Shown piece after piece: positions 55,725-63,617 of a DNA stretch of 64,000 nt (positions are counted from its first letter, which is position 1; each line of letters starts with the position of its first letter). Source of the stretch: Chryseobacterium gleum. Lineage in GTDB: Bacteria; Bacteroidota; Bacteroidia; Flavobacteriales_D; Crocinitomicaceae. A program made the position numbers and the translations under genes. Under the pieces are notes generated by a model, which worked only from the letters and a program-made list of their open reading frames with translations, was not told the origin of the DNA and ran no database searches. The stretch covers positions 1 to 64,000 of the forward strand of contig CAMAXI010000009.1 of NCBI GenBank assembly GCA_945862165.1. The letters run 5' to 3'.

Positions 55725-56983
55725 TGTTTCAGTACTTGATGTCCAATTTTACAAGACAAACATTTTTTCTTCGCACAAAATTCGTTTTTTAATTCCAATA
55801 AACCTTGTGAATCTTTTGCTGAATTTACGGATAATCCTACTTCTTTCCAATTTTTGATAATGCTATTCTCTTCCCTAGGGATGTTTTCTAATAATTCCAA
55901 TGCTTTTTCAGTAAAAGTCTCTTGGTTCTGATATATCCCCCAAAAATAAAGCATAGGGGCAACCACATTTATTAAAATTAAAGATTTGCTATTCTTGGAT
56001 AAATTTAGATTATGCCTTTTTGTTTCCTTTTTAAAATGATAATGTGTCTCCCAAAACGCATCTATACTAAACTTCTCATGTTCAAACCAATGCAGCCATT
56101 CTTCTAAGGGCATCATTAAAAAATCAAAAAACTTTTGCTGCGAACAGATGGAAGAGAATTGTGCTATTCGAAACGTAGGAAAGCCTGCCGTACGCATTCC
56201 GAAAAATTTCCAAGAGGCAACATTCATTTGATTCAAGTTATATTTATTTCGATAAAACACGCCGGTTTCTTTTAATTTTCGGATATAATTTTCTTCCGAA
56301 TGCTCCGGAAGCAGATTGGCAACATCTAACAATATTGCTTCCACCGCTGTTTTTGATTCTTTGAAAAAAGTATTAATTGGAACTTTCCGAACAAGTTCTA
56401 GCATCGGAATTCTATTGACATTGGTGCCAATAATTGCAGCTAATTGTTCGGAAATAAGTTGATTCAAATCGAAATTTACTACTTTAAATCTTTCAAATAG
56501 CGCTTGACTTTTGCGTTCTAACCTTTGAAAAAGTGCAGTATCTATTTGACTTTGAACATGTAGTTGATCTATCGTTTTAATCGCGTCGTAACATGGTATC
56601 CATTTCCTATTAGTCAATATTTTAGCAAGCTGATCGACTAGGTCATTAGATATGTATTTTTTCAATTCTAGCGTGGGAATCTCTTCCTCGTTTATATATA
56701 CTGATTTATCATAATTATAAACGACATGTAAGACTACATTTTCATATGCTTTATCCAAATGGTGTTTATGAATATACCAATCTGAAGCATTAATATGCAT
56801 TTCAATATTTCCTATCCACGTGATACCATCGATGGTAATTTTGCCGTTTGAAAAGTCTGGTCCGCTATCGTGGTTATGGATTCCAAAAGCAGTTATGGTA
56901 ATTGGTCGACCGTCAGTAAGTGTTAAATTTTGATGTGGAATATTTTTTGTTTTCCAAAGATAATGCAGGTATTCTTCTTTCAT
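55721..56983 (-). CDS. DUF2851 family protein
   Basis: 420 aa soluble protein. The N-terminus YLHYLWKTKNIPHQNLTLTD, the DSGPDFSNGKITIDG region (about 40) and WIGNIEMHINASDWYIHKH (about 55-75) are the hallmarks of DUF2851, a family found mainly in Bacteroidota. The C-terminus has three cysteines in CAKKKCLSCKIGHQVL, perhaps metal-binding. The N-terminal part recalls nuclease folds, but that is not established. First gene of a transcript with PspC and the K+ channel. Confidence 0.85.
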   Translation of the reverse strand: MKEEYLHYLWKTKNIPHQNLTLTDGRPITITAFGIHNHDSGPDFSNGKITIDGITWIGNIEMHINASDWYIHKHHLDKAYENVVLHVVYNYDKSVYINEEEIPTLELKKYISNDLVDQLAKILTNRKWIPCYDAIKTIDQLHVQSQIDTALFQRLERKSQALFERFKVVNFDLNQLISEQLAAIIGTNVNRIPMLELVRKVPINTFFKESKTAVEAILLDVANLLPEHSEENYIRKLKETGVFYRNKYNLNQMNVASWKFFGMRTAGFPTFRIAQFSSICSQQKFFDFLMMPLEEWLHWFEHEKFSIDAFWETHYHFKKETKRHNLNLSKNSKSLILINVVAPMLYFWGIYQNQETFTEKALELLENIPREENSIIKNWKEVGLSVNSAKDSQGLLELKNEFCAKKKCLSCKIGHQVLKQ

Positions 56984-57102
56984 AGAGTGTTGATTTTTAG
57001 TTGTTTTTAAAAATTGACTCTATTTAAGTTAGTGAAAATTATGATTAATGTACCAATTTTTCAATGTGAAAATGTAGCAATTTGTTGTAGGAAGATTCGC
57101 GG

Positions 57103-57383
57103 TGCGAAATGGAGGGTATTCTCTTACTTTTTTTTGGCCAAAAAAGTAAGCAAAAAGGCCTTCGTCGCTGGAAAAGCATCGGCTTTTATTGCGAAACGTT
57201 CGCTACAAAAACAAAACTCCTCCTTCGTCGTCAAACAGTTGTTTTTGATACGCTACCTTATTCGATAAAAACACGATTTACTTTTCTGAGGCGACAGAGG
57301 TTCCAATCGCTAATTGGGTGTTTCGGATGTAGTTTCAACCGTATATGGTGGAGGATAGAGTATTTAGCTTTGCGAAATGGAGG
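57103..57383. repeat. Composite element: 13-bp direct repeats around a 132-bp imperfect inverted repeat
   Basis: TGCGAAATGGAGG occurs exactly at 57103-57115 and 57371-57383. Between them, 57164-57295 is an imperfect dyad: the left arm blocks GTCGC, GAAAAG, TCG, TTTTAT, CGAA, AAAAACAA recur in the same order in the reverse complement of the right arm, centred near 57229. To the left lies a palindrome around GGCC (ACTTTTTTTT-GGCC-AAAAAAGT, about 57126-57147) and to the right a small CCAAT/ATTGG hairpin (57303-57317). No transposase is present. It may be a MITE-like or other non-autonomous element. Confidence 0.5.
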
Positions 57384-57396
57384 ATTAATCCATAAA

Positions 57397-57447
57397 AATT
57401 GAGTCGCAATGCATTGATAATTGCGATAATTGAGTCGCAATGCATTG
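57397..57447. repeat. Tandem AATTGAGTCGCAATGCATTG copies
   Basis: Two copies of AATTGAGTCGCAATGCATTG start at 57397 and 57428, 31 bases apart. The second continues into the palindrome CGCAATGCATTGCG. They lie just past the topB stop codon. The same core is at 4587-4608. Confidence 0.75.
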
Positions 57448-57452
57448 CGGAT

Positions 57453-59579
57453 TTACCGCTCGATTTCGATGCTGAAATCTTGGGTAAGGATGAAGCGTGC
57501 ATCGATGGATTTTTCGGTGCCAGGCATTTCGAGGCCTTTGATTTTGGCTGTTTTACCGGTAGTGATTAGATCTACGACTTGTTTGTCTGTAAGTTTTTTA
57601 TTTAATAGGCCAAATGGTATTTTAAATCCGCAAGAAGCGAAATTAGCGCAACCGTATGCTGTGTTTCCTTTGCGTAGGTTGACCTGTTTGCATTTAGGAC
57701 AAAGTAAGTCTTCCGGATTTTCGGTTTTCTTTTCTTTTTTCTCTCGTGGTTTAGAAACTTTCTCTTTGACAACTTCCACTGGTTTTTCAGGTGCGATAGC
57801 AATCACGCGTTTCGTATTGAATATCACTTCTTCGGTCAACTCAGACACCATTTGAACTAATTCCTGTTTGAAGGTATCTAATTCGTATTCTCCTTTTTCG
57901 ATCAAGCGAATTTTACGTTCCCAATTACCAGTTAGTTCAGGACTTTTCAATAATTCGTTTTGAATTGTGTCTATAAGATCTACTCCTGTTTGGGTTGGGA
58001 CAATGTTTTTCTTTTTACGCTCGATGTATTTACGACGAAATAGCGTTTCAATGATGTTAGCACGTGTAGATGGTCGACCGATACCATTGTCTTTTAACAA
58101 CTCTCGCATTTCTTCATCTTCCACTTGTTTCCCTGCTGTTTCCATCGCACGTAACAAGGTCGCTTCCGTATAATATTTTGGAGGAGAAGTTTTACCTTGG
58201 TGCACTTTTGGTTCGTGCGGTCCAGATTCTCCTTCTTCGAAATGCGGCATCACTGTTTCCTCTTCTCCTTTTTTATCCGATTCCCCTTGCTTATCATTAC
58301 TATATACCTCTCGCCAGCCTGGTTCAATAATCTGTTTACCTGTTGCTTTGAATTCAACCATTCCTACTTTACCAAGTACTGTTGTGTTCGATACTTTACA
58401 TTCTGGGTAAAAAACAGCAATAAAACGTTTAGCGATTAGATCATAAATTTGTTTTTCATTCAGTGGTAATCCTTGCGGGAATTCACCTGTCGGAATAATT
58501 GCGTGGTGATCTGTCACTTTTTTATCGTCAAAAACTACTTTCGACTTTGGAATTGGTTTTTGCAATAAGGGAGCAATTAATCGTTCGTAGGGTTTCATTG
58601 CTTGGAGAATTCCTGGAATTTTAGGATGAATATCTTCCGAAAGGTAGGTTGTATCCACACGTGGATAAGTCACTAATTTCTTTTCGTATAAGTTTTGGAT
58701 TCCTCTTAATGTTTCATCCGCAGTAAACGCATATTTACGGTTGGCTTCAACCTGAAGCGCTGTCAAATCAAACAATCTTGGGTTTCCTTCTTTTCCTTCT
58801 TTTTGTTCGAAGGAAGTAATTTCAAAATTATGTTGTTTTAAATATTCTAACCCTTTTTCGGCTTTTTCTTTAGATCGAATTCGGTCTATTGTTGCCGTAA
58901 ATTCTGTTTCACGATAGGTTGTTTTTAATTCCCAGTATTCATCTGTTATAAATGCTTCAATTTCTTTATGCCGTTGCACGATCATGGATAAGGTAGGAGT
59001 TTGTACACGACCAATTGAGAATGTTGCTTTTCCACGACCAAATTTTACGGTAAACAAACGCGTAGCATTCATTCCTAACATCCAATCGCCAATCGCGCGT
59101 GCACTTCCTGCTTTATATAGATTATCGTATTTGGTAGAATCTACTAATTTTGAAAAACCTTCTTTGATTGCTTCTTCGGTTAGCGATGAAATCCATAAAC
59201 GTTTAACCGGAACATTGCATTTTGCTTTCAACAATACCCAACGTTGAATTAATTCTCCCTCTTGCCCGGCATCTCCACAGTTTATGACCTCTGTACAGTT
59301 TTGCACCAAACGTTCGATGGTATGAAATTGTTTTTTGGAGGATTGCTGGTCGATTAATTTGATTCCAAAACTCGAAGGTACCATCGGTAAATCTTCCAAG
59401 CGCCAGAATTTCCATTTTTCGGTATAATCTTGTGGTTCTTTTAGGGTACATAAATGTCCGAATGTCCATGTGACTTGGTACCCATTTCCTTCCATATAGC
59501 CGTCTTTTGCCTGTGTAGCGCCTATAATTTTGGCGATATCACGTGCGACACTTGGTTTCTCTGCTATACAAACAATCAT
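57453..59579 (-). CDS. topB: DNA topoisomerase III (type IA)
   Basis: 708 aa. TOPRIM domain with VCIAEKPSVARDIAKIIG (residues 3-20) and NCGDAGQEGELIQRWV (about 100). The central domain has IGDWMLGMNATRLF and SIGRVQTPTLSMIV (about 187), and the active-site tyrosine lies in TYPRVDTTYLS (about 308). The C-terminal tail (about 630-690) has a zinc ribbon (CPKCKQVNLRKG, CANFASCGF) and a short Topo C-terminal repeat. It relaxes negative supercoils and decatenates. It has no operon partner. Confidence 0.96.
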   Translation of the reverse strand: MIVCIAEKPSVARDIAKIIGATQAKDGYMEGNGYQVTWTFGHLCTLKEPQDYTEKWKFWRLEDLPMVPSSFGIKLIDQQSSKKQFHTIERLVQNCTEVINCGDAGQEGELIQRWVLLKAKCNVPVKRLWISSLTEEAIKEGFSKLVDSTKYDNLYKAGSARAIGDWMLGMNATRLFTVKFGRGKATFSIGRVQTPTLSMIVQRHKEIEAFITDEYWELKTTYRETEFTATIDRIRSKEKAEKGLEYLKQHNFEITSFEQKEGKEGNPRLFDLTALQVEANRKYAFTADETLRGIQNLYEKKLVTYPRVDTTYLSEDIHPKIPGILQAMKPYERLIAPLLQKPIPKSKVVFDDKKVTDHHAIIPTGEFPQGLPLNEKQIYDLIAKRFIAVFYPECKVSNTTVLGKVGMVEFKATGKQIIEPGWREVYSNDKQGESDKKGEEETVMPHFEEGESGPHEPKVHQGKTSPPKYYTEATLLRAMETAGKQVEDEEMRELLKDNGIGRPSTRANIIETLFRRKYIERKKKNIVPTQTGVDLIDTIQNELLKSPELTGNWERKIRLIEKGEYELDTFKQELVQMVSELTEEVIFNTKRVIAIAPEKPVEVVKEKVSKPREKKEKKTENPEDLLCPKCKQVNLRKGNTAYGCANFASCGFKIPFGLLNKKLTDKQVVDLITTGKTAKIKGLEMPGTEKSIDARFILTQDFSIEIER

Positions 59580-59656
59580 AGGAAATTATTGGGAGAGCGA
59601 AGATACAGAAAATGAAAGGGAAGATAAAGTGATGTTGATAAGTCGTGAGAAATAGC

Positions 59657-60160
59657 TTATTTCCAATAACGATAAACTACAAACCCATGCGGATTTTTTT
59701 CATCTGCTTGGTAATGCAATACTTCTTCTTTGTTCCATGCTGTTTCATCGAATTCAGGAAAGAAAGTATCTGGTTCAAAAGCGTGATCGATGTGGGTAAT
59801 AAACATTTCGTTTAAATTATTATTCTCCAAGGCTTCCCGGTAGATTTGTCCTCCACCTATAACAAATAATTTGCGTTCAGATTCATCTTTAAAATATTCG
59901 ATACATTCATTTAAAGAGGTAAACACTTTACAAGTCCCAGCGTCAAAATTAGTGTTACGACTAAGTACTACGTTTTCTCTGTTTGGAAGTGGTCGGTATT
60001 TCTCTGGAATCGAATCGTAATTTTTTCGTCCCATTACAACAATTTGTTCTTTTGTGGTTGCTGTGAAAAAACGCATTTCTGCAGGTAAATGCCACATTAG
60101 GTCATTGTCTTTACCGATTCCTCGGTTGCTGTCCATGGCTACGATAAGGGAGAAGTTCAT
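59657..60160 (-). CDS. folA: Dihydrofolate reductase
   Basis: 167 aa. NADPH-dependent reduction of dihydrofolate to tetrahydrofolate. Visible motifs are FSLIVAMDSNRGIGKDNDLM (residues 3-22), WHLPAEMRFF (substrate loop, about 23), VVMGRKNYDSIP (cofactor, about 42) and FVIGGGQIYREAL (about 98). It lies downstream of thymidylate synthase, with which it forms the folate cycle: ThyA makes the dihydrofolate that this enzyme recycles. The 118-base spacer holds dispersed repeats. Confidence 0.96.
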   Translation of the reverse strand: MNFSLIVAMDSNRGIGKDNDLMWHLPAEMRFFTATTKEQIVVMGRKNYDSIPEKYRPLPNRENVVLSRNTNFDAGTCKVFTSLNECIEYFKDESERKLFVIGGGQIYREALENNNLNEMFITHIDHAFEPDTFFPEFDETAWNKEEVLHYQADEKNPHGFVVYRYWK

Positions 60161-60186
60161 TTGAGTGACGAGATTTGAGTGACGGT

Positions 60187-60241
60187 CCTTCGAGAGCCTC
60201 AGGAACCTTTAAAGTAATGATTCTTGAGAGCCTCAGGAACC
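60187..60241. repeat. Two copies of the CTTCGAGAGCCTCAGGAACC repeat
   Basis: Near-identical units lie at 60187-60207 and 60221-60241 in the thyA-folA spacer, with GTGACGAGTGACGG strings on either side. They belong to the family seen at 2722-2793 and 54380-54405. Confidence 0.75.
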
Positions 60242-60278
60242 TTTTATAGTGACGAGTGACGGGAAACGAGTGATAGAA

Positions 60279-61073
60279 TTAAACTGCGACTGCGCCTTTG
60301 ATGTGTGGATGTGGGTCGTAGTTTGTTAATTCAAAATCTTCCAATTTGAAATCAAAGATGTTTTTCACCTCTGGATTGATTTTCATGGTTGGAAGTGGTC
60401 TGAAATCACGGGTTAATTGTAATTTCACTTGTTCTAAATGATTGTTGTACAAATGCGCATCGCCAAACGTATGGATGAAATCTCCTATTTGCAGGTCGCA
60501 AACTTGTGCTACCATCATCGTTAATAAAGCGTATGAAGCTATATTGAAAGGTACACCTAAAAATGTATCTGCACTACGTTGGTATAATTGGCAACTTAAT
60601 TTACCATCTGCTACGTAGAATTGAAATAATGAATGACAAGGTGGTAAGGCCATGTTATCTACATCTGCGACATTCCATGCAGAAACCATTAATCTACGTG
60701 AATTTGGATTCTTTTTAATTTGGTCAATAAGGTTGGTAATTTGATCAATTGTTCCACCTTTACCATCTGGCCAGGACCTCCATTGATATCCATAAACTGG
60801 TCCTAAATTTCCTTGTGCATCTGCCCATTCATCCCAGATAGATACATTATTATCTTTTAGGTATTTAATATTTGTATCTCCACGTAAGAACCACAATAAT
60901 TCAACAATAATAGAGCGTAAATGCAATTTTTTTGTCGTAAGTAATGGAAAACCTTGACTTAAATCAAAACGCATTTGATAACCAAAGGTAGAAATTGTAC
61001 CTGTACCTGTTCTATCTCCTTTTTGCGTCCCGTTTTCAAGAATATGGTTTAGTAAATCGTGGTATTGTTTCAT
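60279..61073 (-). CDS. thyA: Thymidylate synthase
   Basis: 264 aa, the standard length of ThyA. It methylates dUMP to dTMP using methylenetetrahydrofolate. Motifs: [20 protein letters not shown] (residues 19-38), the catalytic cysteine in [12 protein letters not shown] (about 147), the phosphate-binding [10 protein letters not shown] (about 126) and [11 protein letters not shown] (about 205). It starts 6 bases after the bifunctional nuclease gene, with which it is probably cotranscribed. Confidence 0.98.
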   Translation of the reverse strand: MKQYHDLLNHILENGTQKGDRTGTGTISTFGYQMRFDLSQGFPLLTTKKLHLRSIIVELLWFLRGDTNIKYLKDNNVSIWDEWADAQGNLGPVYGYQWRSWPDGKGGTIDQITNLIDQIKKNPNSRRLMVSAWNVADVDNMALPPCHSLFQFYVADGKLSCQLYQRSADTFLGVPFNIASYALLTMMVAQVCDLQIGDFIHTFGDAHLYNNHLEQVKLQLTRDFRPLPTMKINPEVKNIFDFKLEDFELTNYDPHPHIKGAVAV

Positions 61074-61079
61074 GTGTTT

Positions 61080-61670
61080 TTAGGATTCAGAACGTTTATT
61101 AATTTCATCTCGTAAACGAGAAGCTAATTCATAATCTTCATTTTCAATTGCATCCAGTAATTGTTGCTCTAATTCTTCGACATTATAGGTAGTAACCAGT
61201 TTTTCACTTGGTGTGGTACTCACTTCTGAAGAAGGAGAATCTTGTTGTAGTTCTGCATTTTCATCTAACAAAATACCTGCACTCGCTAGAATATTTTCAT
61301 AGGTATAAATTGGGCATTTAAAACGAACTCCTAAAGCAATAGCATCCGAAGTACGCGCGTCAATTTCACTAATTTTTTCATCTTTAGAACAGATCAATTT
61401 AGCATAAAAAACACCTTCCACAAGATTATAAATAATTACTTCAACAACTTCAATTTGAAAAGATTGCGCAAAACTTTTGAATAAGTCATGGGTTAATGGT
61501 CTTGTAGGCGTCATTTTTTCCAATTCAATGGCAATTGCTTGCGCTTCAAAGCCACCGATGATAATTGGCAAACTTCTTTTCCCTCCAGTTTCGGCAAGAA
61601 CAAGCGCGTATGCTCCTGACTGTGTTTGGCTGTAGGAAAGTCCTACAATTTCCAATTTTACCTTTTCCAT
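61080..61670 (-). CDS. Bifunctional nuclease (DUF151) with UVR motif
   Basis: 196 aa. Residues 1-130 form the DUF151/BFN domain (LPIIIGGFEAQAIAIELE near 32, RPLTHDLFKSF near 57, and SDAIALGVRFKCPIYT near 109). Residues about 160-196 are a UvrB/UvrC-type UVR motif (EELEQQLLDAIENEDYELAS, RLRDEI). Homologues cut RNA and DNA in vitro; the role in bacteria is unclear. The domain pair is common in Bacteroidota. It precedes thyA. Confidence 0.88.
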   Translation of the reverse strand: MEKVKLEIVGLSYSQTQSGAYALVLAETGGKRSLPIIIGGFEAQAIAIELEKMTPTRPLTHDLFKSFAQSFQIEVVEVIIYNLVEGVFYAKLICSKDEKISEIDARTSDAIALGVRFKCPIYTYENILASAGILLDENAELQQDSPSSEVSTTPSEKLVTTYNVEELEQQLLDAIENEDYELASRLRDEINKRSES

Positions 61671-61689
61671 GTATTATTACTCAAGATAT

Positions 61690-61733
61690 GAAAAAACAAA
61701 AACCAGTAGTGTTTCAACTACCAGTTTTTATTA
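61690..61733 (-). terminator. Terminator of etfBA
   Basis: On the minus strand AAAAACTGGTAGT is followed by TGAAAC and ACTACTGGTTTTT; the stem includes two G-U pairs and is followed by GTTTTTTC. It lies about 20 bases past the etfA stop, between it and the nuclease gene. Confidence 0.75.
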
Positions 61734-61751
61734 TAAATTTATTTGCTATTA

Positions 61752-62693
61752 TTAGTTTGCATTTTTGAAATTCTTCAATGCTTCTGTCAATTTAGGCAAT
61801 ACCTCAAATGCATCTCCAACGATTCCATAATCTGCTGCTTTAAAGAAAGGAGCTTCCGAATCCGAGTTAATAACCACGATTACTTTAGAACCATTTACAC
61901 CAGCTAAATGTTGAATAGCACCAGAAATACCTGCAGCGATGTATAAGTTTGGACGAATTGCTACGCCTGTTTGTCCTACGTGCTCATGGTGAGGTCTCCA
62001 ACCGATATCTGCAACTGGACGAGAACAAGCTGTAGCAGCACCCAATACATTTGCAAGATCTTCTACAATTCCCCAGTTTTCAGGACCTTTCAATCCACGT
62101 CCTGCAGATACCACTAAGTCCGCTTCTGGTAATGGAATACTTCCTTCTGGTTTTTTCGTGTCAATCACTTTTATTGCAGCAACTCCTACATTACCATTGA
62201 AAGCTTCAACGGTAGCAGTTCCTTCAATATTTTCTGGTTTTATGGAATTTGGCAACAAAGAAATGATTTTAACAGCCGTTTTCACAGCAACTTTTCCAAA
62301 TGCTTTTCCGGAGAACACGTTTACTTTACATGTAAAACCATTTCCAGTTTCAGGTAATGCAATCGCTCCAGAGATTAAACCAGCTTTCAAACGAACAGAT
62401 AAACGAGGAGCAACCGCTTTCGCTACAAGGTCGTGTGAGAAAATTACCGCTTCCGCACCAGTTGCTTCCACAGCACTTGCTACTAAACGTGTAATTTGTT
62501 GATTATCTGCCTCATTGATAGAAGAATCAACCAATACTTTGTTTGCTCCATAAGCTCCTAATGCTTCCGCACCAGCAGCATTACCGTAAGCAACAACTGT
62601 AACTTCTCCTCCTAATTTTTTTGCATATGTAACTGCTTCAAAAGAAGCTTTAGCAGCAAAATGGTTTGTATTAATATATACTAATGCTTTCAT
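61752..62693 (-). CDS. etfA: Electron-transfer flavoprotein alpha subunit
   Basis: 313 aa from ATG 62693 (MKALVYINTNHFAAKASF); the frame open to 62729 overlaps etfB and is not used. The N-terminal domain is followed by the FAD-binding domain: LVVSAGRGLKGPENWGIV (about 196), the signature ATACSRPVADIGWRPHHEHVG (about 224, given in part) and the C-terminal GISGAIQHLAGVNGSKVIVV. It pairs with EtfB to pass electrons from acyl-CoA dehydrogenases (one is at 47784) to the quinone pool. One base after etfB. Confidence 0.97.
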   Translation of the reverse strand: MKALVYINTNHFAAKASFEAVTYAKKLGGEVTVVAYGNAAGAEALGAYGANKVLVDSSINEADNQQITRLVASAVEATGAEAVIFSHDLVAKAVAPRLSVRLKAGLISGAIALPETGNGFTCKVNVFSGKAFGKVAVKTAVKIISLLPNSIKPENIEGTATVEAFNGNVGVAAIKVIDTKKPEGSIPLPEADLVVSAGRGLKGPENWGIVEDLANVLGAATACSRPVADIGWRPHHEHVGQTGVAIRPNLYIAAGISGAIQHLAGVNGSKVIVVINSDSEAPFFKAADYGIVGDAFEVLPKLTEALKNFKNAN

Positions 62694-62694
62694 C

Positions 62695-63435
62695 TTAAAT
62701 AACTTTTGCTTCGTTGTGTAACAAATCAACTAATTCTGCCATGTTTGAAGGATCAATCATTCTGCATGCTTTTTTCGCATCTGGTAATGAATAAGACTCA
62801 AAACTTGTGTAAACTTCCACAGTAGATGGAGCAATCACTTCTAAAGGTTTTGTTCTAGCTGCCATGATACCACGCATGTTTGGAATTCGTTGTTCCGCCA
62901 TACCTTTCGCACAACTTACAACTGCAGGAGTTGAAACTTCTACAATTTGAAGTCCACCAACTATTTCCTGTTCCAATGTCAACGTTGTACCGTTTACATC
63001 TAATTTAGAAGCTTGCGAAGCAAAAGGAACATCTAAGAATTCAGCTACCATACCAGCAACTTGCGAACCGTTATAATTGATTGTTTCTTTACCTGTCAAC
63101 ACTAAATCAAAGTTATTTTTCTTTGCATACTCTGCGATTTGAGAAGCAACAAAAAACGCATCTGTAGGTTCAGCATCGATACGCACTGCATTGTCAGCAC
63201 CAATTGCTAATGCCTTACGAATGATAGATTCATCTGCAGCATTCCCAACGGTAATGATCGTTACATTTCCTCCGATAGTTTCCTTTAACTCCAATGCTCG
63301 AACAAGTGCATACCACTCGTCGTACGGGTTAACAATATATTGCACGCCGTTCTCATCAAATTTTGTATTACCATCGGTAAACGCAATTTTAGAAGTTGTG
63401 TCTGGTGATTTACTGATACAAACTAAAATATTCAT
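62695..63435 (-). CDS. etfB: Electron-transfer flavoprotein beta subunit
   Basis: 246 aa. It carries the AMP-binding site and, with EtfA, the shuttle domain. Signatures: NPYDEWYALVRALELKE (about 37), LVLTGKETINYNGSQVAGMVAE (about 112, in part) and NMRGIMAARTKPLEV (about 183). The start MNILVCISKSPDTTSKIAF is family-typical. It has a candidate -7 element at 63459-63466 and is followed by etfA after one base. Confidence 0.97.
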   Translation of the reverse strand: MNILVCISKSPDTTSKIAFTDGNTKFDENGVQYIVNPYDEWYALVRALELKETIGGNVTIITVGNAADESIIRKALAIGADNAVRIDAEPTDAFFVASQIAEYAKKNNFDLVLTGKETINYNGSQVAGMVAEFLDVPFASQASKLDVNGTTLTLEQEIVGGLQIVEVSTPAVVSCAKGMAEQRIPNMRGIMAARTKPLEVIAPSTVEVYTSFESYSLPDAKKACRMIDPSNMAELVDLLHNEAKVI

Positions 63436-63458
63436 GCTAAAATTTTAAACTTAACAGA

Positions 63459-63466
63459 CAAATTTA
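63459..63466 (-). promoter_or_regulatory. Candidate -7 element (TAAATTTG) of etfBA
   Basis: TAAATTTG on the minus strand lies 24 bases upstream of the etfB ATG. No clear -33 TTG at the usual spacing. Confidence 0.5.
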
Positions 63467-63568
63467 AGAAATAATAGTCAGTTAGCGGTGGTTTGAAGGA
63501 AATTTTGAGAAAGGAAAGTTGAGGGGTGGAATTGAAGGGGTGGAAATTAGAATTGGTGGAGGGTGTGA

Positions 63569-63590
63569 CTTCGACTTCGCTCAGTCTGAC
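63569..63590. repeat. Copy of the TTCGACTTCGCTCA repeat
   Basis: CTTCGACTTCGCTCAGTCTG plus AC matches the copy at 2956-2977 (TTTCGACTTCGCTCAACCTG) and is related to CTTCGACAAGCTCAGG at 20873. It lies in the 182-base spacer 63436-63617, which has no gene. Confidence 0.65.
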
Positions 63591-63617
63591 GAAACTAAAA
63601 GATGATAAATAAGAGGA

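Larger units (their letters stand above)
56984..57452. other. 469-bp gene-free spacer with composite repeat element
   Basis: No gene is credible here; short frames on both strands are side effects of the repeat. The spacer holds the composite element at 57103-57383 and the tandem CGCAATGC palindromes at 57397-57447. TCGCGGTGCGA (57097-57107) at its left edge also occurs at 2914-2924. Confidence 0.75.

Noticed and set aside
57014-57402. Two overlapping plus-strand frames of 84 and 97 codons
   Set aside because: They read through the structured repeat element, have no start context and no protein-like features.
59649-59663. Small hairpin GAAATA/TATTTC at the folA stop
   Set aside because: Only 6 bp and no following T-tract, so not a supported terminator.
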